This document shows positions 12,777 to 21,971 of a stretch of 64,000 nt of DNA, piece by piece. The notes beneath the pieces are model-generated. The model ran no database searches, was not told the origin of the DNA, and saw only the letters and a program-made list of their open reading frames with translations. Position 1 is the stretch's first letter; every line of letters begins with the position of its first letter. A program made the translations under genes and the position numbers. The stretch is taken from contig DAAQ01000004.1 of assembly GCA_001701225.1 (NCBI GenBank), positions 28,237 through 92,236 of the forward strand. Direction: 5' to 3'. This DNA comes from Bacteroidales bacterium H5. Its GTDB lineage: Bacteria; Bacteroidota; Bacteroidia; Bacteroidales; Muribaculaceae.

Positions 12777-15704
12777 TCACACCTGAGGCGTACTGAAGGG
12801 AAGGTATGTTTCATCCGGCGCCTGGGGAGTCTTTTCGCCCCGGCTGATTCTCTCGGCCTCCGCTACGGTGCGCAGATACAGCATATCCACAGGCTTGGTC
12901 TTCCCGGGATTCAGGGGATCGTTGACACGTTTCTGTATGCGTCCGCTCGGATTCTTCAGCTCATCGGGATTAAGCTCGTCGATATATCCGCAGGTATAGC
13001 AGAAGCCCTTCAGAGCCTTGGTAAAGGCCTGCATGGAGAACTTGGTCACGCCGCTTGTGCGCTTGTAGTCCTCGAAGGCTATCTGCCTTACGACAAAGTT
13101 GTCGAGATTGTCTGAGCCCTCGGCAAAATATCCCTCGGCCCAGTCACGGAAATTCTCGGACATGTCGCGCATATACTTGCGGAAGATGATATTGTCAATC
13201 TTGGGCTCAATCTTGATGCTCTGGGTGCTGACAGATAGATAGAACCGGACGCACTGCATGATGAAATTTATGTCGGCGTTCCATTCGGCATCGGTATAGC
13301 GCGGCCCGAAAAGGTCTTTGCCGAAATCGTCCTTGATGGTGCGTGTCTCGAGATAGTCGTTCTCCTCGGTCGACTGGTGGTAGTAGTCGGACATGGTGAC
13401 ATATATCGAGCGCCTGACGGTGGATGGATTGAACTCCTTGGGGACATAGTTGGTGGTGAAGGCAAATTTCGGAGCTTCCTCAAACGTGAGGGTGTAACTG
13501 TTGACCTGTTTTGGATTGATGGTCATGTCACCCGTTATGGTGTCATAGAGCTGCTTGACCGGGAAATATTCGTCGATGTCATCAAACAGGGCTATATCGG
13601 TGCGCTTGCTGATACGCTCAGTCCAGAACTGATTCTCGAACAGCTTGGTATTACGGCCCGGCATCGGCACATAGTTGACAAAGTTCGAGAGGGCCTTGAA
13701 CATGAAGGATTTGCCGGAACCGCCATTGCACTGGTCATTCTCGCCGATGACATTGTCCATGACGAAAGGCGCCCATCCGCGGGACGGAGACTTGAAGCGG
13801 TGCATCATGTAGCCGACAGTGAATATCTTGTTTATCAGGCATTGCTTCTGTTCCTGAATCTCATCGGCCTCGAGACCCTCGCCGGCAATATCGAACTTGT
13901 GGGCCGTCCTGTAGGCATCAGCATCCGCACGGTTCAGGGATGCAAGGTTCTGCTCGAGCTCCTTTCGCCAATAGAGGCGTGATGAGTTGATGAGATACCT
14001 GAAATAATTCGAGGCCGTAGAGCTTATGGATATGTCAAAATCCGCGCTGGCAGTCTGCCCCTCGGGATGCGTTATCTCAAACATATCGGGCAGCAGACTC
14101 ACCTCATGCCCGATGACGTTGCTCTGCCATACATATCGGCCTTCCAGCCCTTTGCGGGCATCCTTCTTGGTAATTCCCTCGGCAGTGATCTCCACTGCGA
14201 ATCTCGGGAAGAAAAACCATTGGGATGTTTCCGTATAATTGGAGAAATCGAGATCTATCTCGCGAAGGGACTCCAGGGAAGCGGCGTTGAGATACTGTGT
14301 CCCGGCAATGATATTGCGCAGGTCTCGCTCAAGGCCTTCCTCCTCGGCCCAGTACTCGACAAACGCCCTTATCTTCCTGGCCGTAACAGGTTCGACGACA
14401 TTGTCAATTATCCTGATAAACTGGGTCTCCTTTACGGTGTCATCCTTGAGGGTATGGAATCCGTTGAGCCATAGGAAATATTTCAGACAGATGAAATCTA
14501 TGCCGTATTTGCGGCGGCAGCTCTTGCCATCCTTGGATGTCTCCAGCCTCATAGTCCAGAAACATGCCGGGAGGGCGCGGTTGATGAGCTTGCGGAAATC
14601 ATTTTTGTCAGGGCGTAGCTCCATCCAGTCGCGCAAGTCCTTTCGGGGCTTGCCACGGTTGTCCTTATATTGCATGAGGAGCTCGGAAGGCAGCCATACA
14701 GTGTGTATGTCAAGATATTTAAGGGCAAGCTCTGTGCCGCGACGTATGCCGGTAGCATCTATGTCGGGAATATTGTACAGCACCTCTACATATCGCATAA
14801 CCTCACGGTAGGTAGCGGGCTTGAGCTCGGCGGTCTCCGAGTTGAGCCAGATCGGATGATAGCCCTGCGAACGGGCACACAGTGCATCGCGCTCGCCGGA
14901 ACACAGGACGGCAGCCGGGAGCTTCTTCTCTACATAAGGCTTATCTTCGTTAGCAGGATCTTTCGCCCATATCCTGGCCTCCTGATCGTTCATGCGGCGG
15001 TATTCGTCACGCAGCTCTCCGAGACCGTTCACATAGTCGGCCTGCTTCTTGCCACGCGGCATATAGCTGAAGCGGAACCCCTTGTCGGGATTCAGCGGCT
15101 CGTAGACCTTATAAAATCTGTCCTGCTGGCCATTCTTATCAGTGAACCAGCACTCGCGCATGAATATGGGAAACCGCTCGTTCGAGTAGCGGTAGGTTAT
15201 CTTCCTGTCCTTGACACGGGCAATATATTTCACCGGACACCAGTGCAGGGCCCGCAGATGATCACGGGTGACGTTAGGGCCCATCACCCGGCACATGCCG
15301 TCAGTGAAATCATCGAGCAGCTCGAAATACTCTCCTCCATCCGGCTTATCTGCCGGAGCGGGTTCCTGACGTATATCGGGCTTGTTGATGGCCCTGTCGA
15401 GGCTGTCCTGTATGCCGAATGTCTGCGCAAGATCCATTATAGCCTCAGGGAAGCTGAGCCCGGTGGCCTCACGGTGAATCTGGATGGGGTCTTTCATCTT
15501 TCCATCGTCACCGAAATCAGTCACGCAGTAGACAAACGACCCGTCATTTCGCTTCTGGCGCCGGGCATGGGCGGATGCAGTCTTCTCATCACGCAGCTTG
15601 AAGGGAGTCTTCTTCCGTATTGCCTCGCGGATGGAGGGAATATGGAGCTCAAGAATACTCAGGCCCTCCTCCGTCGCTTCATATAGTTGGGTTGGCGTTA
15701 TCAT
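12777..15704 (-). CDS. Primase-helicase (degenerate CHC2, TOPRIM-like, SF3)
   Basis: The start is set at ATG 15704 (MITPTQLYEATEEG); the longer TTG start at 15728 would cross the GTTAC repeats. The 975-residue product has an N-terminal zinc-finger-primase-like block (TPFKLRDEKTASAHARRQKR to LSFPEAIMDLAQTFGI) without the expected cysteines. A TOPRIM-like region follows at about 260-345 (VLCSGERDAL, NIPDIDATG). An SF3 helicase has Walker A GENDQCNGGSGKS at about 654-666 and Walker B DIALFDDIDE at about 703-712. It would prime and unwind DNA at the element's origin. The family is frequent in Bacteroidales phages and mobile elements. Confidence 0.83.
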   Translation of the reverse strand: MITPTQLYEATEEGLSILELHIPSIREAIRKKTPFKLRDEKTASAHARRQKRNDGSFVYCVTDFGDDGKMKDPIQIHREATGLSFPEAIMDLAQTFGIQDSLDRAINKPDIRQEPAPADKPDGGEYFELLDDFTDGMCRVMGPNVTRDHLRALHWCPVKYIARVKDRKITYRYSNERFPIFMRECWFTDKNGQQDRFYKVYEPLNPDKGFRFSYMPRGKKQADYVNGLGELRDEYRRMNDQEARIWAKDPANEDKPYVEKKLPAAVLCSGERDALCARSQGYHPIWLNSETAELKPATYREVMRYVEVLYNIPDIDATGIRRGTELALKYLDIHTVWLPSELLMQYKDNRGKPRKDLRDWMELRPDKNDFRKLINRALPACFWTMRLETSKDGKSCRRKYGIDFICLKYFLWLNGFHTLKDDTVKETQFIRIIDNVVEPVTARKIRAFVEYWAEEEGLERDLRNIIAGTQYLNAASLESLREIDLDFSNYTETSQWFFFPRFAVEITAEGITKKDARKGLEGRYVWQSNVIGHEVSLLPDMFEITHPEGQTASADFDISISSTASNYFRYLINSSRLYWRKELEQNLASLNRADADAYRTAHKFDIAGEGLEADEIQEQKQCLINKIFTVGYMMHRFKSPSRGWAPFVMDNVIGENDQCNGGSGKSFMFKALSNFVNYVPMPGRNTKLFENQFWTERISKRTDIALFDDIDEYFPVKQLYDTITGDMTINPKQVNSYTLTFEEAPKFAFTTNYVPKEFNPSTVRRSIYVTMSDYYHQSTEENDYLETRTIKDDFGKDLFGPRYTDAEWNADINFIMQCVRFYLSVSTQSIKIEPKIDNIIFRKYMRDMSENFRDWAEGYFAEGSDNLDNFVVRQIAFEDYKRTSGVTKFSMQAFTKALKGFCYTCGYIDELNPDELKNPSGRIQKRVNDPLNPGKTKPVDMLYLRTVAEAERISRGEKTPQAPDETYLPFSTPQV

Positions 15705-15726
15705 GGGTAACAGGTAACGGTGTAAC
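15705..15726. repeat. Triple GTTAC repeat at the primase start
   Basis: On the minus strand TGTTACAC, CGTTACC and TGTTACCC follow each other just before the primase ATG. The same GTTACA core is clustered at 288-572. It may be an initiator or repressor site. Confidence 0.55.
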
Positions 15727-15789
15727 AAAAAAATCGGGCAATCTCAAACCTGTTTCGCCTCTGAGACAGAGGACGGAAGGGGATGGGCC

Positions 15790-16080
15790 TCATGGCATCA
15801 CGACAAGCTCATCTCTGTTGATACCGAAGGTATGCGTGATGGCATCGCATACTGACTGGATAATCAGACTACATCCCGTCATCGAGTCGACTGTGAAGAC
15901 CATCTTGCCTCGATCAGGCAATATGCCCGTGACATTGATTTCGGGTATCACGTTCAGGTTGTCGGCCATCCCCGCAATCGTTCGTGCATTTTCCGGCTGC
16001 GGATAGACTGTCATGCTGGCAGCACGTCCTGTCCGTTCGATGATTGCCGAATATTTTCCAAATCTGATTTCTTTTCTCAT
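15790..16080 (-). CDS. Hypothetical 96-residue phage early protein
   Basis: The protein begins MRKEIRFGKYSAIIERTGRA and has an alternating hydrophobic pattern (INVTGILPDRGKMVFTVDS) followed by a helix (CSLIIQSVCDAITHTFGI). It starts 69 bases after the upstream small gene and ends 85 bases before the primase. No known motif is visible. It is part of the leftward early operon, so a role in regulation or replication is plausible but not shown. Confidence 0.6.
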   Translation of the reverse strand: MRKEIRFGKYSAIIERTGRAASMTVYPQPENARTIAGMADNLNVIPEINVTGILPDRGKMVFTVDSMTGCSLIIQSVCDAITHTFGINRDELVVMP

Positions 16081-16149
16081 TTTCTTTACAATGTGTTTCT
16101 ATGTTAAAAAAGTCTCGCCGGAGAACGATGCCGGTTACGCCTCCGGCAC

Positions 16150-16401
16150 CTACTCCGGCAAGACTATCGTGAATATCTCTTTTCCTGACACATCAAGGGA
16201 AACCTCATTGATGGCTTTTTTAGCAAGTACCGGGATCCTACACCTGCCATTTCTCCAGTTATCCAGAGTATATTTTGGTACTCCACACACCTTGACAAGC
16301 GTATTTACAGTCTCACGGTATTCCCTGTATGGAATCTCATACAGCCAGTCACGAAGGATTTTTCCATCCTTGCGTGCGATTGCAGTCCTTTCTCCTTGCA
16401 T
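16150..16401 (-). CDS. Small DNA-binding-like protein, first leftward early gene
   Basis: This 83-residue basic protein contains YREYRETVNTLVKVCGVPKY and TLDNWRNGRCRIPVLAKKAI, which reads like a helix-turn-helix with 'SxxTlxNWrxGrxrIP' recognition helix. It is the first gene of the leftward early operon and faces the rightward XRE genes across a 98-base promoter region. A Cro-like or excision/activator function would fit. The start at ATG 16401 is close to a promoter at 16,432-16,439. Confidence 0.65.
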   Translation of the reverse strand: MQGERTAIARKDGKILRDWLYEIPYREYRETVNTLVKVCGVPKYTLDNWRNGRCRIPVLAKKAINEVSLDVSGKEIFTIVLPE

Positions 16402-16417
16402 TGTTCATTTAATTTGA

Positions 16418-16439
16418 GTAAATTTACGTCACAAAGGTA
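16418..16439 (-). promoter_or_regulatory. Early leftward promoter with GTAAATTTAC operator
   Basis: TACCTTTG (minus strand, 16439-16432) is a -7 box for the gene at 16,150-16,401. A 10-bp palindrome GTAAATTTAC (16,418-16,427) and a half-site GGTAAATTA (16,436-16,444) lie next to it. They sit in the divergent region facing the two XRE genes, so they are likely repressor operators. Confidence 0.58.
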
Positions 16440-16499
16440 AATTAAATATTCCGAATACGGCATATACACTTTACTTTATTTTATGTTAAATAATGCAAA

Positions 16500-16895
16500 A
16501 TGATAGTTAAAGGATTAAATTATAATAAGATAAATAAAATACTTGAGGAAAGTAAACATTCCAAACGATATGTCGCGGAGCGTTGTCATATCTCTCGGCC
16601 ATGCCTCGATGGCCTTCTGAGAGGAGGAGACACCAAAGTGACTACCCTTGTCAGCATCGCCAATTTCTTCAATCTCCCAATATCATATTTTTTTGACGAA
16701 GAGACTCCGACAAACCACATTGAAGCCCACGACCGGAGTAATGCCGCCGGACGCGACATCAACATAGGGTCGGCGGACACAGTACAATATCAGGAAAAGA
16801 TTGCCCTGCTTGAGCAACGCATCGCCGATAAGGATGAGATACTGGCAGACAAGGAAAGACTTATAAAGATTCTGCTCGAGGGCCGTAACCAGTAA
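16500..16895 (+). CDS. XRE-family regulator with coiled-coil tail (1)
   Basis: This 131-residue protein has a helix-turn-helix in residues 8-65 (YNKINKILEESKHSKRYVAE, CHISRPCLDGLLRGGD, VTTLVSIANFFNLPISYFF). The C-terminal tail forms a short charged coiled coil (EKIALLEQRIADKDEILADK). This resembles Bacteroidales prophage repressors. It is divergent from the early leftward operon and 10 bases upstream of a second related gene. The likely role is the prophage repressor or its partner. Confidence 0.78.
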   Translation: MIVKGLNYNKINKILEESKHSKRYVAERCHISRPCLDGLLRGGDTKVTTLVSIANFFNLPISYFFDEETPTNHIEAHDRSNAAGRDINIGSADTVQYQEKIALLEQRIADKDEILADKERLIKILLEGRNQ

Positions 16896-16905
16896 CCTCA
16901 CAGAC

Positions 16906-17241
16906 ATGGCAGATCTGACACTGATACGTGAGCTGTGCAAGAACCGTAAAATCACAATACGCGAGCTTGCACGCCGCGTGGGCCGCAATGAGAGCGCTAT
17001 TCAGCGCATTATACGCGACGGCACTACCAGTACCGCACTTTTGGAAACAATCGCCGGTGAGCTTGGCGTTACTCCGGGTGTGTTCTTCGGCAACGACACC
17101 AATTCGCCCGCGGCAAACCTACAGATTGAAATAGAGCATCTAAAAGCTCTGCTCCATGAAAAAGAACGCCTTATCGCAGTGCTCATGCAAGACCGCGATA
17201 CACTCCAAAATAAAAATGTCGGCACAATGTCGGCACAATAG
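16906..17241 (+). CDS. XRE-family regulator with coiled-coil tail (2)
   Basis: This 111-residue protein has an HTH at residues 5-60 (LIRELCKNRKITIRELARRV, GRNESAIQRIIRDG, LETIAGELGVTPGVFFG) and the same type of C-terminal coiled coil (LKALLHEKERLIAVLMQDRD). The KERLI core is shared with its neighbour at 16,500. The two genes form a rightward unit and are followed by a terminator. A heterodimeric repressor pair or a repressor plus a co-regulator is possible. It is the last recognisable gene of the element on this side. Confidence 0.78.
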   Translation: MADLTLIRELCKNRKITIRELARRVGRNESAIQRIIRDGTTSTALLETIAGELGVTPGVFFGNDTNSPAANLQIEIEHLKALLHEKERLIAVLMQDRDTLQNKNVGTMSAQ

Positions 17242-17295
17242 CACACCAAATTGTTGACGGGGAAAAAGGAGATCATTCTGCTAGGAACCTCCACA

Positions 17296-17321
17296 AATCC
17301 CGACCCCACGTCGGGATTTTG
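17296..17321 (+). terminator. Terminator after the XRE pair
   Basis: Stem AATCCCGAC (17296-17304) / GTCGGGATT (17310-17318) with loop CCCAC, then TTTG on the plus strand. It closes the rightward repressor unit. Confidence 0.72.
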
Positions 17322-17353
17322 TCGTAAAATACCGTATCCAACACCTGTTTCCT

Positions 17354-17395
17354 AAAAAAATACCGGCAACCAAATTTGGTTGCCGGTATTTTTTT
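17354..17395. terminator. 42-bp perfect palindrome, bidirectional terminator
   Basis: The sequence is self-complementary from AAAAAAATACCGG to CCGGTATTTTTTT, centred at 17,374/17,375. It gives a 14-15 bp GC-containing stem with A-runs on one side and T-runs on the other. It ends the leftward RND operon (stop at 17,403) and could stop rightward prophage transcription. Confidence 0.9.
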
Positions 17396-17402
17396 ATTTC
17401 AC

Positions 17403-18770
17403 TCACGCACCTCCTCCAAGGGCGTGGTAGAGTTTTATGATGCCCTGAATCTTGTCGAAAATTTCCTGTGTCTCGGTAAGTTGGGCGGTCAGCAGTGACT
17501 GCTGGGCGGTCAGCACCTCGAGATAGTTGCTCCCCGAGCTATATGTCATCAGGAGGCGGGTCGCCCGCACGGCTTCTTCCAGGGCCTCTATCTGCCGGGC
17601 ACTTACCTCAAGACGGAGGTCTGCGTTCTGCCATTGGACGAGTGCGTCGTTTACCTCAGATCCGGCATCGAGAAGTTTCTGCCTGAATGTGAGGAGAGCC
17701 TCTTCCTGCCTGGCTTTGGATATTTTCAGGTTTGAGATATTCCGGCCTCGGTTGAACAATGGCTGGGTCAACGAGCCGATTGCATTCAGGAGCCAGTTGC
17801 CGGGATTCACAATGGCAGCCCCGCTGTTGTTGGTCCATCCGACGGTACCGCTCAAAGTGAGCGAGGGATAGAAGGCCGAGCGCGCCACATTGACCGAATA
17901 GAAAGCCTCTTGCAGGGCATACTCAGCCTGTCGTACATCCGGACGGTTTTCAAGCAACCCGAGTGGCACCCCAAGTGCGATGTCGTCAGGGAACAGCTGC
18001 GATTTCAGCTCCCCGCGCTCGATTTTTCCGGGCGTGCGCCCGAGCAATGTGCATAGTGAGTTTTCCTGCGCCTTGATCTGCCAAGACAGCGAGAGGATTG
18101 TGTTTTCCACATCAAGGCGGCTTGCCACGGCCTGGGCCACCGAGGCCTCATGTGCCTCACCGACATCCTTACGGACGCGGAGGGTACGGATTATCTCATC
18201 CCACGACTCCAGCGACAGGCGGGATATTTCAAGCTGTCTGTCAAGAGCCAGAAGGTTGTAATAACTGTTGGCGACAGTCGCGACAAGCTGTGTGGCCACA
18301 GCCTGACGGTAGTATTTCTGTTGCCACAGTGAGGCGACAGCGACACGCTTCTCATTTGTGATGCGTCCGGCTATGTCAATCTCCCAGTCTGCCGAAAGCC
18401 CGAGCGAGTAGGTCTTCGCAGCCTTTTCACCGGCATAACTGCTTATTCCTCCCTGAGGATTCAGTGACACGGCCGGAAGATATGCCAGCCGGGCGGCAGA
18501 TAGTGTGGCCTCTGCCTGTGCGACCCGTAAAGAGGCAATCCTGAGATCGGAATTGTATGCCAGAGCCGTATCTATGAGAGCCTGCAGCCTTGTGTCCGTG
18601 AAGAACTCACGCCACGGTATCGAAGCCACACTGACTGTGTCGGAATCCGACGCCACATCGTCGCCGAACAGGTTCCCGGTTTCTATGACATCGGGACGGC
18701 TGTATTGCCTATAGTTAGCACATCCCCCGGTGACGAGGAGGAGTGCAATCAAAACTACAATCTGTCTCAT
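17403..18770 (-). CDS. RND efflux outer-membrane factor (NodT/OprM-type lipoprotein)
   Basis: This 455-residue protein has a lipoprotein signal ending VTGGC (Cys17), then two related repeats typical of the TolC/OprM family (ALAYNSDLRIASLRVAQAEA and NVARSAFYPSLTLSGTVGW). It would form the trimeric outer-membrane exit duct of the pump encoded just upstream on the same strand. Its start overlaps the RND gene stop by four bases. It has the usual family length. The gene is third in the adaptor-pump-duct operon. Confidence 0.9.
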   Translation of the reverse strand: MRQIVVLIALLLVTGGCANYRQYSRPDVIETGNLFGDDVASDSDTVSVASIPWREFFTDTRLQALIDTALAYNSDLRIASLRVAQAEATLSAARLAYLPAVSLNPQGGISSYAGEKAAKTYSLGLSADWEIDIAGRITNEKRVAVASLWQQKYYRQAVATQLVATVANSYYNLLALDRQLEISRLSLESWDEIIRTLRVRKDVGEAHEASVAQAVASRLDVENTILSLSWQIKAQENSLCTLLGRTPGKIERGELKSQLFPDDIALGVPLGLLENRPDVRQAEYALQEAFYSVNVARSAFYPSLTLSGTVGWTNNSGAAIVNPGNWLLNAIGSLTQPLFNRGRNISNLKISKARQEEALLTFRQKLLDAGSEVNDALVQWQNADLRLEVSARQIEALEEAVRATRLLMTYSSGSNYLEVLTAQQSLLTAQLTETQEIFDKIQGIIKLYHALGGGA

Positions 18771-21700
18771 TCTCCTTTTCTCTTTTTCTGAATCCTTATA
18801 TCCTCTTTCTCAGCCTCAATCTGGAGGTCAGGCAATTTCTCCGCTCCGAACTGAACGGGCCTCACCCTCTCCTGCAGAGCCTGGAACACGATAAACATGG
18901 CCGGGACAAAGAACAGCAGCGCCACGGCGCCCACAAGGAGTCCACCGACGACACCCGAGCCAAGCGAGCTGTTGCCATTGGCACCGGCGCCCGACGAGAA
19001 CATCAGGGGCAAAAGGCCGAATATCATGGCAAGTACGGTCATGAGTATCGGGCGGAAGCGCGCCTTGGCCGCACCGACCGCAGACTGTATCAGCGACATC
19101 CCAGCCTTGCGCCTGTCGACGGCATATCCTGTCACAAGGATGGCGGTCTTGGCAAGGAGGCCGATGAGCATTATGAGGCCGGTCTGCAGATAGATGTTGT
19201 TCTCGAGTCCCATCAGCTTGGCGAACAAGAAACTGCCCATGAGTCCGAAAGGAACTGAAAGCAACACAGAGAACGGTATGAGGAAACTCTCGTACAGTCC
19301 GCACAGGATGAGATATACAAATACGAAACAGAACAGGAAGATAAGCACCGTATTGTCCGATGTCTCGCTCTCCTCGCGCGAGATGCCCGAGAACTCATAT
19401 CCATAGCCTTTGGGCAACACCTCGGCCGCAACCTCGCGCACTGCGTTTATGGCATCGCCTGAACTATATCCCGGAGCGGCCTCACCGTTTATGCCCATGG
19501 AACTGTAGAGGTTGAAACGGCTCACAGACTCGGGGCCATAGTCTTTGGTTATGGTCACGAAATTGCTCAGCGGAGCCATGCCTGAGGGCGTACGGGTCAT
19601 TATCCTGTCGAGTGACTCCACATCCACGCGATAGTCGGGAGAAGCCTGAATCATGACGCGGTAGAGCATGGAGAAGCGGTTGAAATTCGACACATAAGCA
19701 CCGCTATAGTAGCCCGAAAGGGTCTCGAGCACGGCATCGGCGGTTATACCGGCCCTCTCGCACTTGACAGGATCGACCTCGACAGTATATTGAGGGAAAG
19801 CGACATTGAAGGTTGAGTATGCCGTCGACACCTCGGGGCGTTCCTGGAGAGCGGCAATCAGACGCTGGCCGACCGAGAACAATGAGTCCGGGCGTCCTCC
19901 GGCCTGGTCCTGCAGGTTAATTTCAAAGCCGCTGCTCACGCCATAACCGTCTATGAGGGGTGGCAGGAATGCGAATATGGTCACGTCCGGGATTTCGAGG
20001 CCGATGGCGTTAATCCTGTCGACCACACTCTGCGCATCACTCCCGTTGCCCTTGCGGTCTGCCCAGTTATGGAGCTTGACTATGAGCATACCGCTCGACG
20101 GTCCGGCACCTACGATCAGGCCATATCCGACCGTCTCGCTATAGAACTCAATCTCCGGGATGCTGTCTATGCGCTGTTCTATCTGCTTCATAATCTCGTT
20201 GGTCCGGGCTACCGACGACCCCGGAGGAGTGGTTATGTTTACCATTATGGAACCTGTATCCTCGTCAGGCACAAGACCCGTCTTGGTAGTCTTCATGAAA
20301 AAGACAAGCAGTGCCACTGACACAGCGAGCGAAATCCACATTACGGGTTTATGACGCACAAAGAATATCACACCGCGCACATATCTCTGGGTGAGATAAC
20401 CGAAAGCGGCACTGAATCCGGCCCTGTATCTATCAGCAAATCCGTTTTTGCCTCCAGACACCTCATGTGGGCGCAGCATTATGGCGCACAGAGCCGGAGA
20501 CAACGTGAGCGCATTGACCGCCGATATGCCGACGGCCGCAGCCATGGTCAGGCCAAACTGCGTATAGAAAGTACCCGAGGTACCACCCATCATGGAGACG
20601 GGAAGGAACACAGCCATGAACACGAGCGTCGTCGTGATGATGGCCGAGGTGATGCTCTTCATCGCATCGTTGGTGGCCATGAACGGAGACTTATATCCTA
20701 TGTCAAACCTGGCCTCGACAGCCTCGACCACAATAATCACGTCATCGACCACAATACCAATCGCAAGCACAAGGGCGAAAAGGGTGAGGAGGTTGATGGA
20801 GAAGCCGATGAGCGACATGATTATGAAAGTACCCACAAGAGATACTATGATGGAGATGGCCGGAATTATGACAGACTTCACATCCTGCAGGAAGATGAAC
20901 ACAATGAGCACGACAAGGAAGAATGCCTCGAAAAGGGTCTTGACAACCTGATGCATCGAGGCGTCAAGAAAATCTTTTGTCGAGAACACGTCGCCGAACT
21001 CTACCCCCTTCGGCAAACTGGCAGACATCCGGGCTATCTCGCTGTCTATGGCATTGATGACCTCTGTGGCATTTGAGCCTGCGGTCTGATATATCATGAA
21101 GAGCGCACCGGGATGTCCGTTGGTCTGGCTGCGATAGTTGTATGCCTCGTCACCAAGCTCAACCTCCGCAATCTCCTTGAGACGGAGCACCTCGCCCGAT
21201 GGGAGCGATTTTATCACTATGTTGCCGAATTCCTCGGGCGTCGACAGACGTCCCTTATATTTCATCGTATATTGGAATACACCCTCATAGTTCTCTCCGA
21301 ACGAACCTGTGGCCGACTCTATATTCTGGGCCGCGAGAGCCGCGGTGACATCGGCGGGTATCAGGCCATATTGCCCCATCACGTCGGGCTTGAGCCATAT
21401 ACGCATGCTGTAGTTAGAGCCGAGCAGTGTCACGGCCCCGACTCCCGATATGCGTTTGAGTCTCGGGATTACATTTATCGAGAGATAGTTGTTCAGGAAC
21501 TGGGTGTCATAGCTGTCGTCAGGGCTGTAGAGCGTGATGGCCTTGAGCATCGACTTCTGCTGCTTGTTGGTGGTCACACCGATTTTGGTGACCTCGGCAG
21601 GGAGGAGTCCGGCAGCTGTAGACACGCGGTTCTGAACATTGACCGCGGCCATATCCGGGTCTGTCCCCTGCTTGAAATAGATTGTCAGGTAGGCGTCACC

Positions 21701-21958
21701 GGCGTTAGATGACGTAGACGAGATATATGTCATGTCCTCGACACCGTTGATGGCTTCCTCGAGAGGCACGATGACACTCTTCTCCACAGTCTCTGCATTA
21801 GCACCGGGATACGAGGTGGTTACCTCGACTGTCGGAGGCGCGATATTGGGAAACTGTTCGATGGGAAGCCCTGACAGGGCGATAAGTCCGAGCAGCAGTA
21901 TCGCGACAGAGATCACTATCGAGAGGACAGGCCGCTCGATAAAAGTCTTTACATTCAT
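18767..21958 (-). CDS. RND multidrug efflux pump (HAE1/AcrB family)
   Basis: This 1,063-residue protein starts MNVKTFIERPVLSIVISVAI, a first membrane segment typical of AcrB/MexB. It has the proton-relay pair Asp-Asp in GIVVDDVIIVVEAVE, the relay Lys in LLAKTAILVTGYAVD, and repeated TM blocks, with large periplasmic loops between TM1-2 and TM7-8. It would export hydrophobic drugs or bile acids driven by the proton gradient. It lies 13 bases after the adaptor gene. Length and motifs agree with the family, so I consider it intact. Confidence 0.95.
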   Translation of the reverse strand: MNVKTFIERPVLSIVISVAILLLGLIALSGLPIEQFPNIAPPTVEVTTSYPGANAETVEKSVIVPLEEAINGVEDMTYISSTSSNAGDAYLTIYFKQGTDPDMAAVNVQNRVSTAAGLLPAEVTKIGVTTNKQQKSMLKAITLYSPDDSYDTQFLNNYLSINVIPRLKRISGVGAVTLLGSNYSMRIWLKPDVMGQYGLIPADVTAALAAQNIESATGSFGENYEGVFQYTMKYKGRLSTPEEFGNIVIKSLPSGEVLRLKEIAEVELGDEAYNYRSQTNGHPGALFMIYQTAGSNATEVINAIDSEIARMSASLPKGVEFGDVFSTKDFLDASMHQVVKTLFEAFFLVVLIVFIFLQDVKSVIIPAISIIVSLVGTFIIMSLIGFSINLLTLFALVLAIGIVVDDVIIVVEAVEARFDIGYKSPFMATNDAMKSITSAIITTTLVFMAVFLPVSMMGGTSGTFYTQFGLTMAAAVGISAVNALTLSPALCAIMLRPHEVSGGKNGFADRYRAGFSAAFGYLTQRYVRGVIFFVRHKPVMWISLAVSVALLVFFMKTTKTGLVPDEDTGSIMVNITTPPGSSVARTNEIMKQIEQRIDSIPEIEFYSETVGYGLIVGAGPSSGMLIVKLHNWADRKGNGSDAQSVVDRINAIGLEIPDVTIFAFLPPLIDGYGVSSGFEINLQDQAGGRPDSLFSVGQRLIAALQERPEVSTAYSTFNVAFPQYTVEVDPVKCERAGITADAVLETLSGYYSGAYVSNFNRFSMLYRVMIQASPDYRVDVESLDRIMTRTPSGMAPLSNFVTITKDYGPESVSRFNLYSSMGINGEAAPGYSSGDAINAVREVAAEVLPKGYGYEFSGISREESETSDNTVLIFLFCFVFVYLILCGLYESFLIPFSVLLSVPFGLMGSFLFAKLMGLENNIYLQTGLIMLIGLLAKTAILVTGYAVDRRKAGMSLIQSAVGAAKARFRPILMTVLAMIFGLLPLMFSSGAGANGNSSLGSGVVGGLLVGAVALLFFVPAMFIVFQALQERVRPVQFGAEKLPDLQIEAEKEDIRIQKKRKGE

Positions 21959-21971
21959 ATTCCGTAGCTCG

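Noticed and set aside
13377..15686. Long rightward ORFs opposite the primase gene
   Set aside because: Antisense shadows created by codon bias; the leftward frame has clear helicase and TOPRIM-like motifs.
17242..17402. Attachment site at the right edge of the prophage
   Set aside because: No tRNA gene or direct repeat partner is visible; the left end of the element is outside the window.
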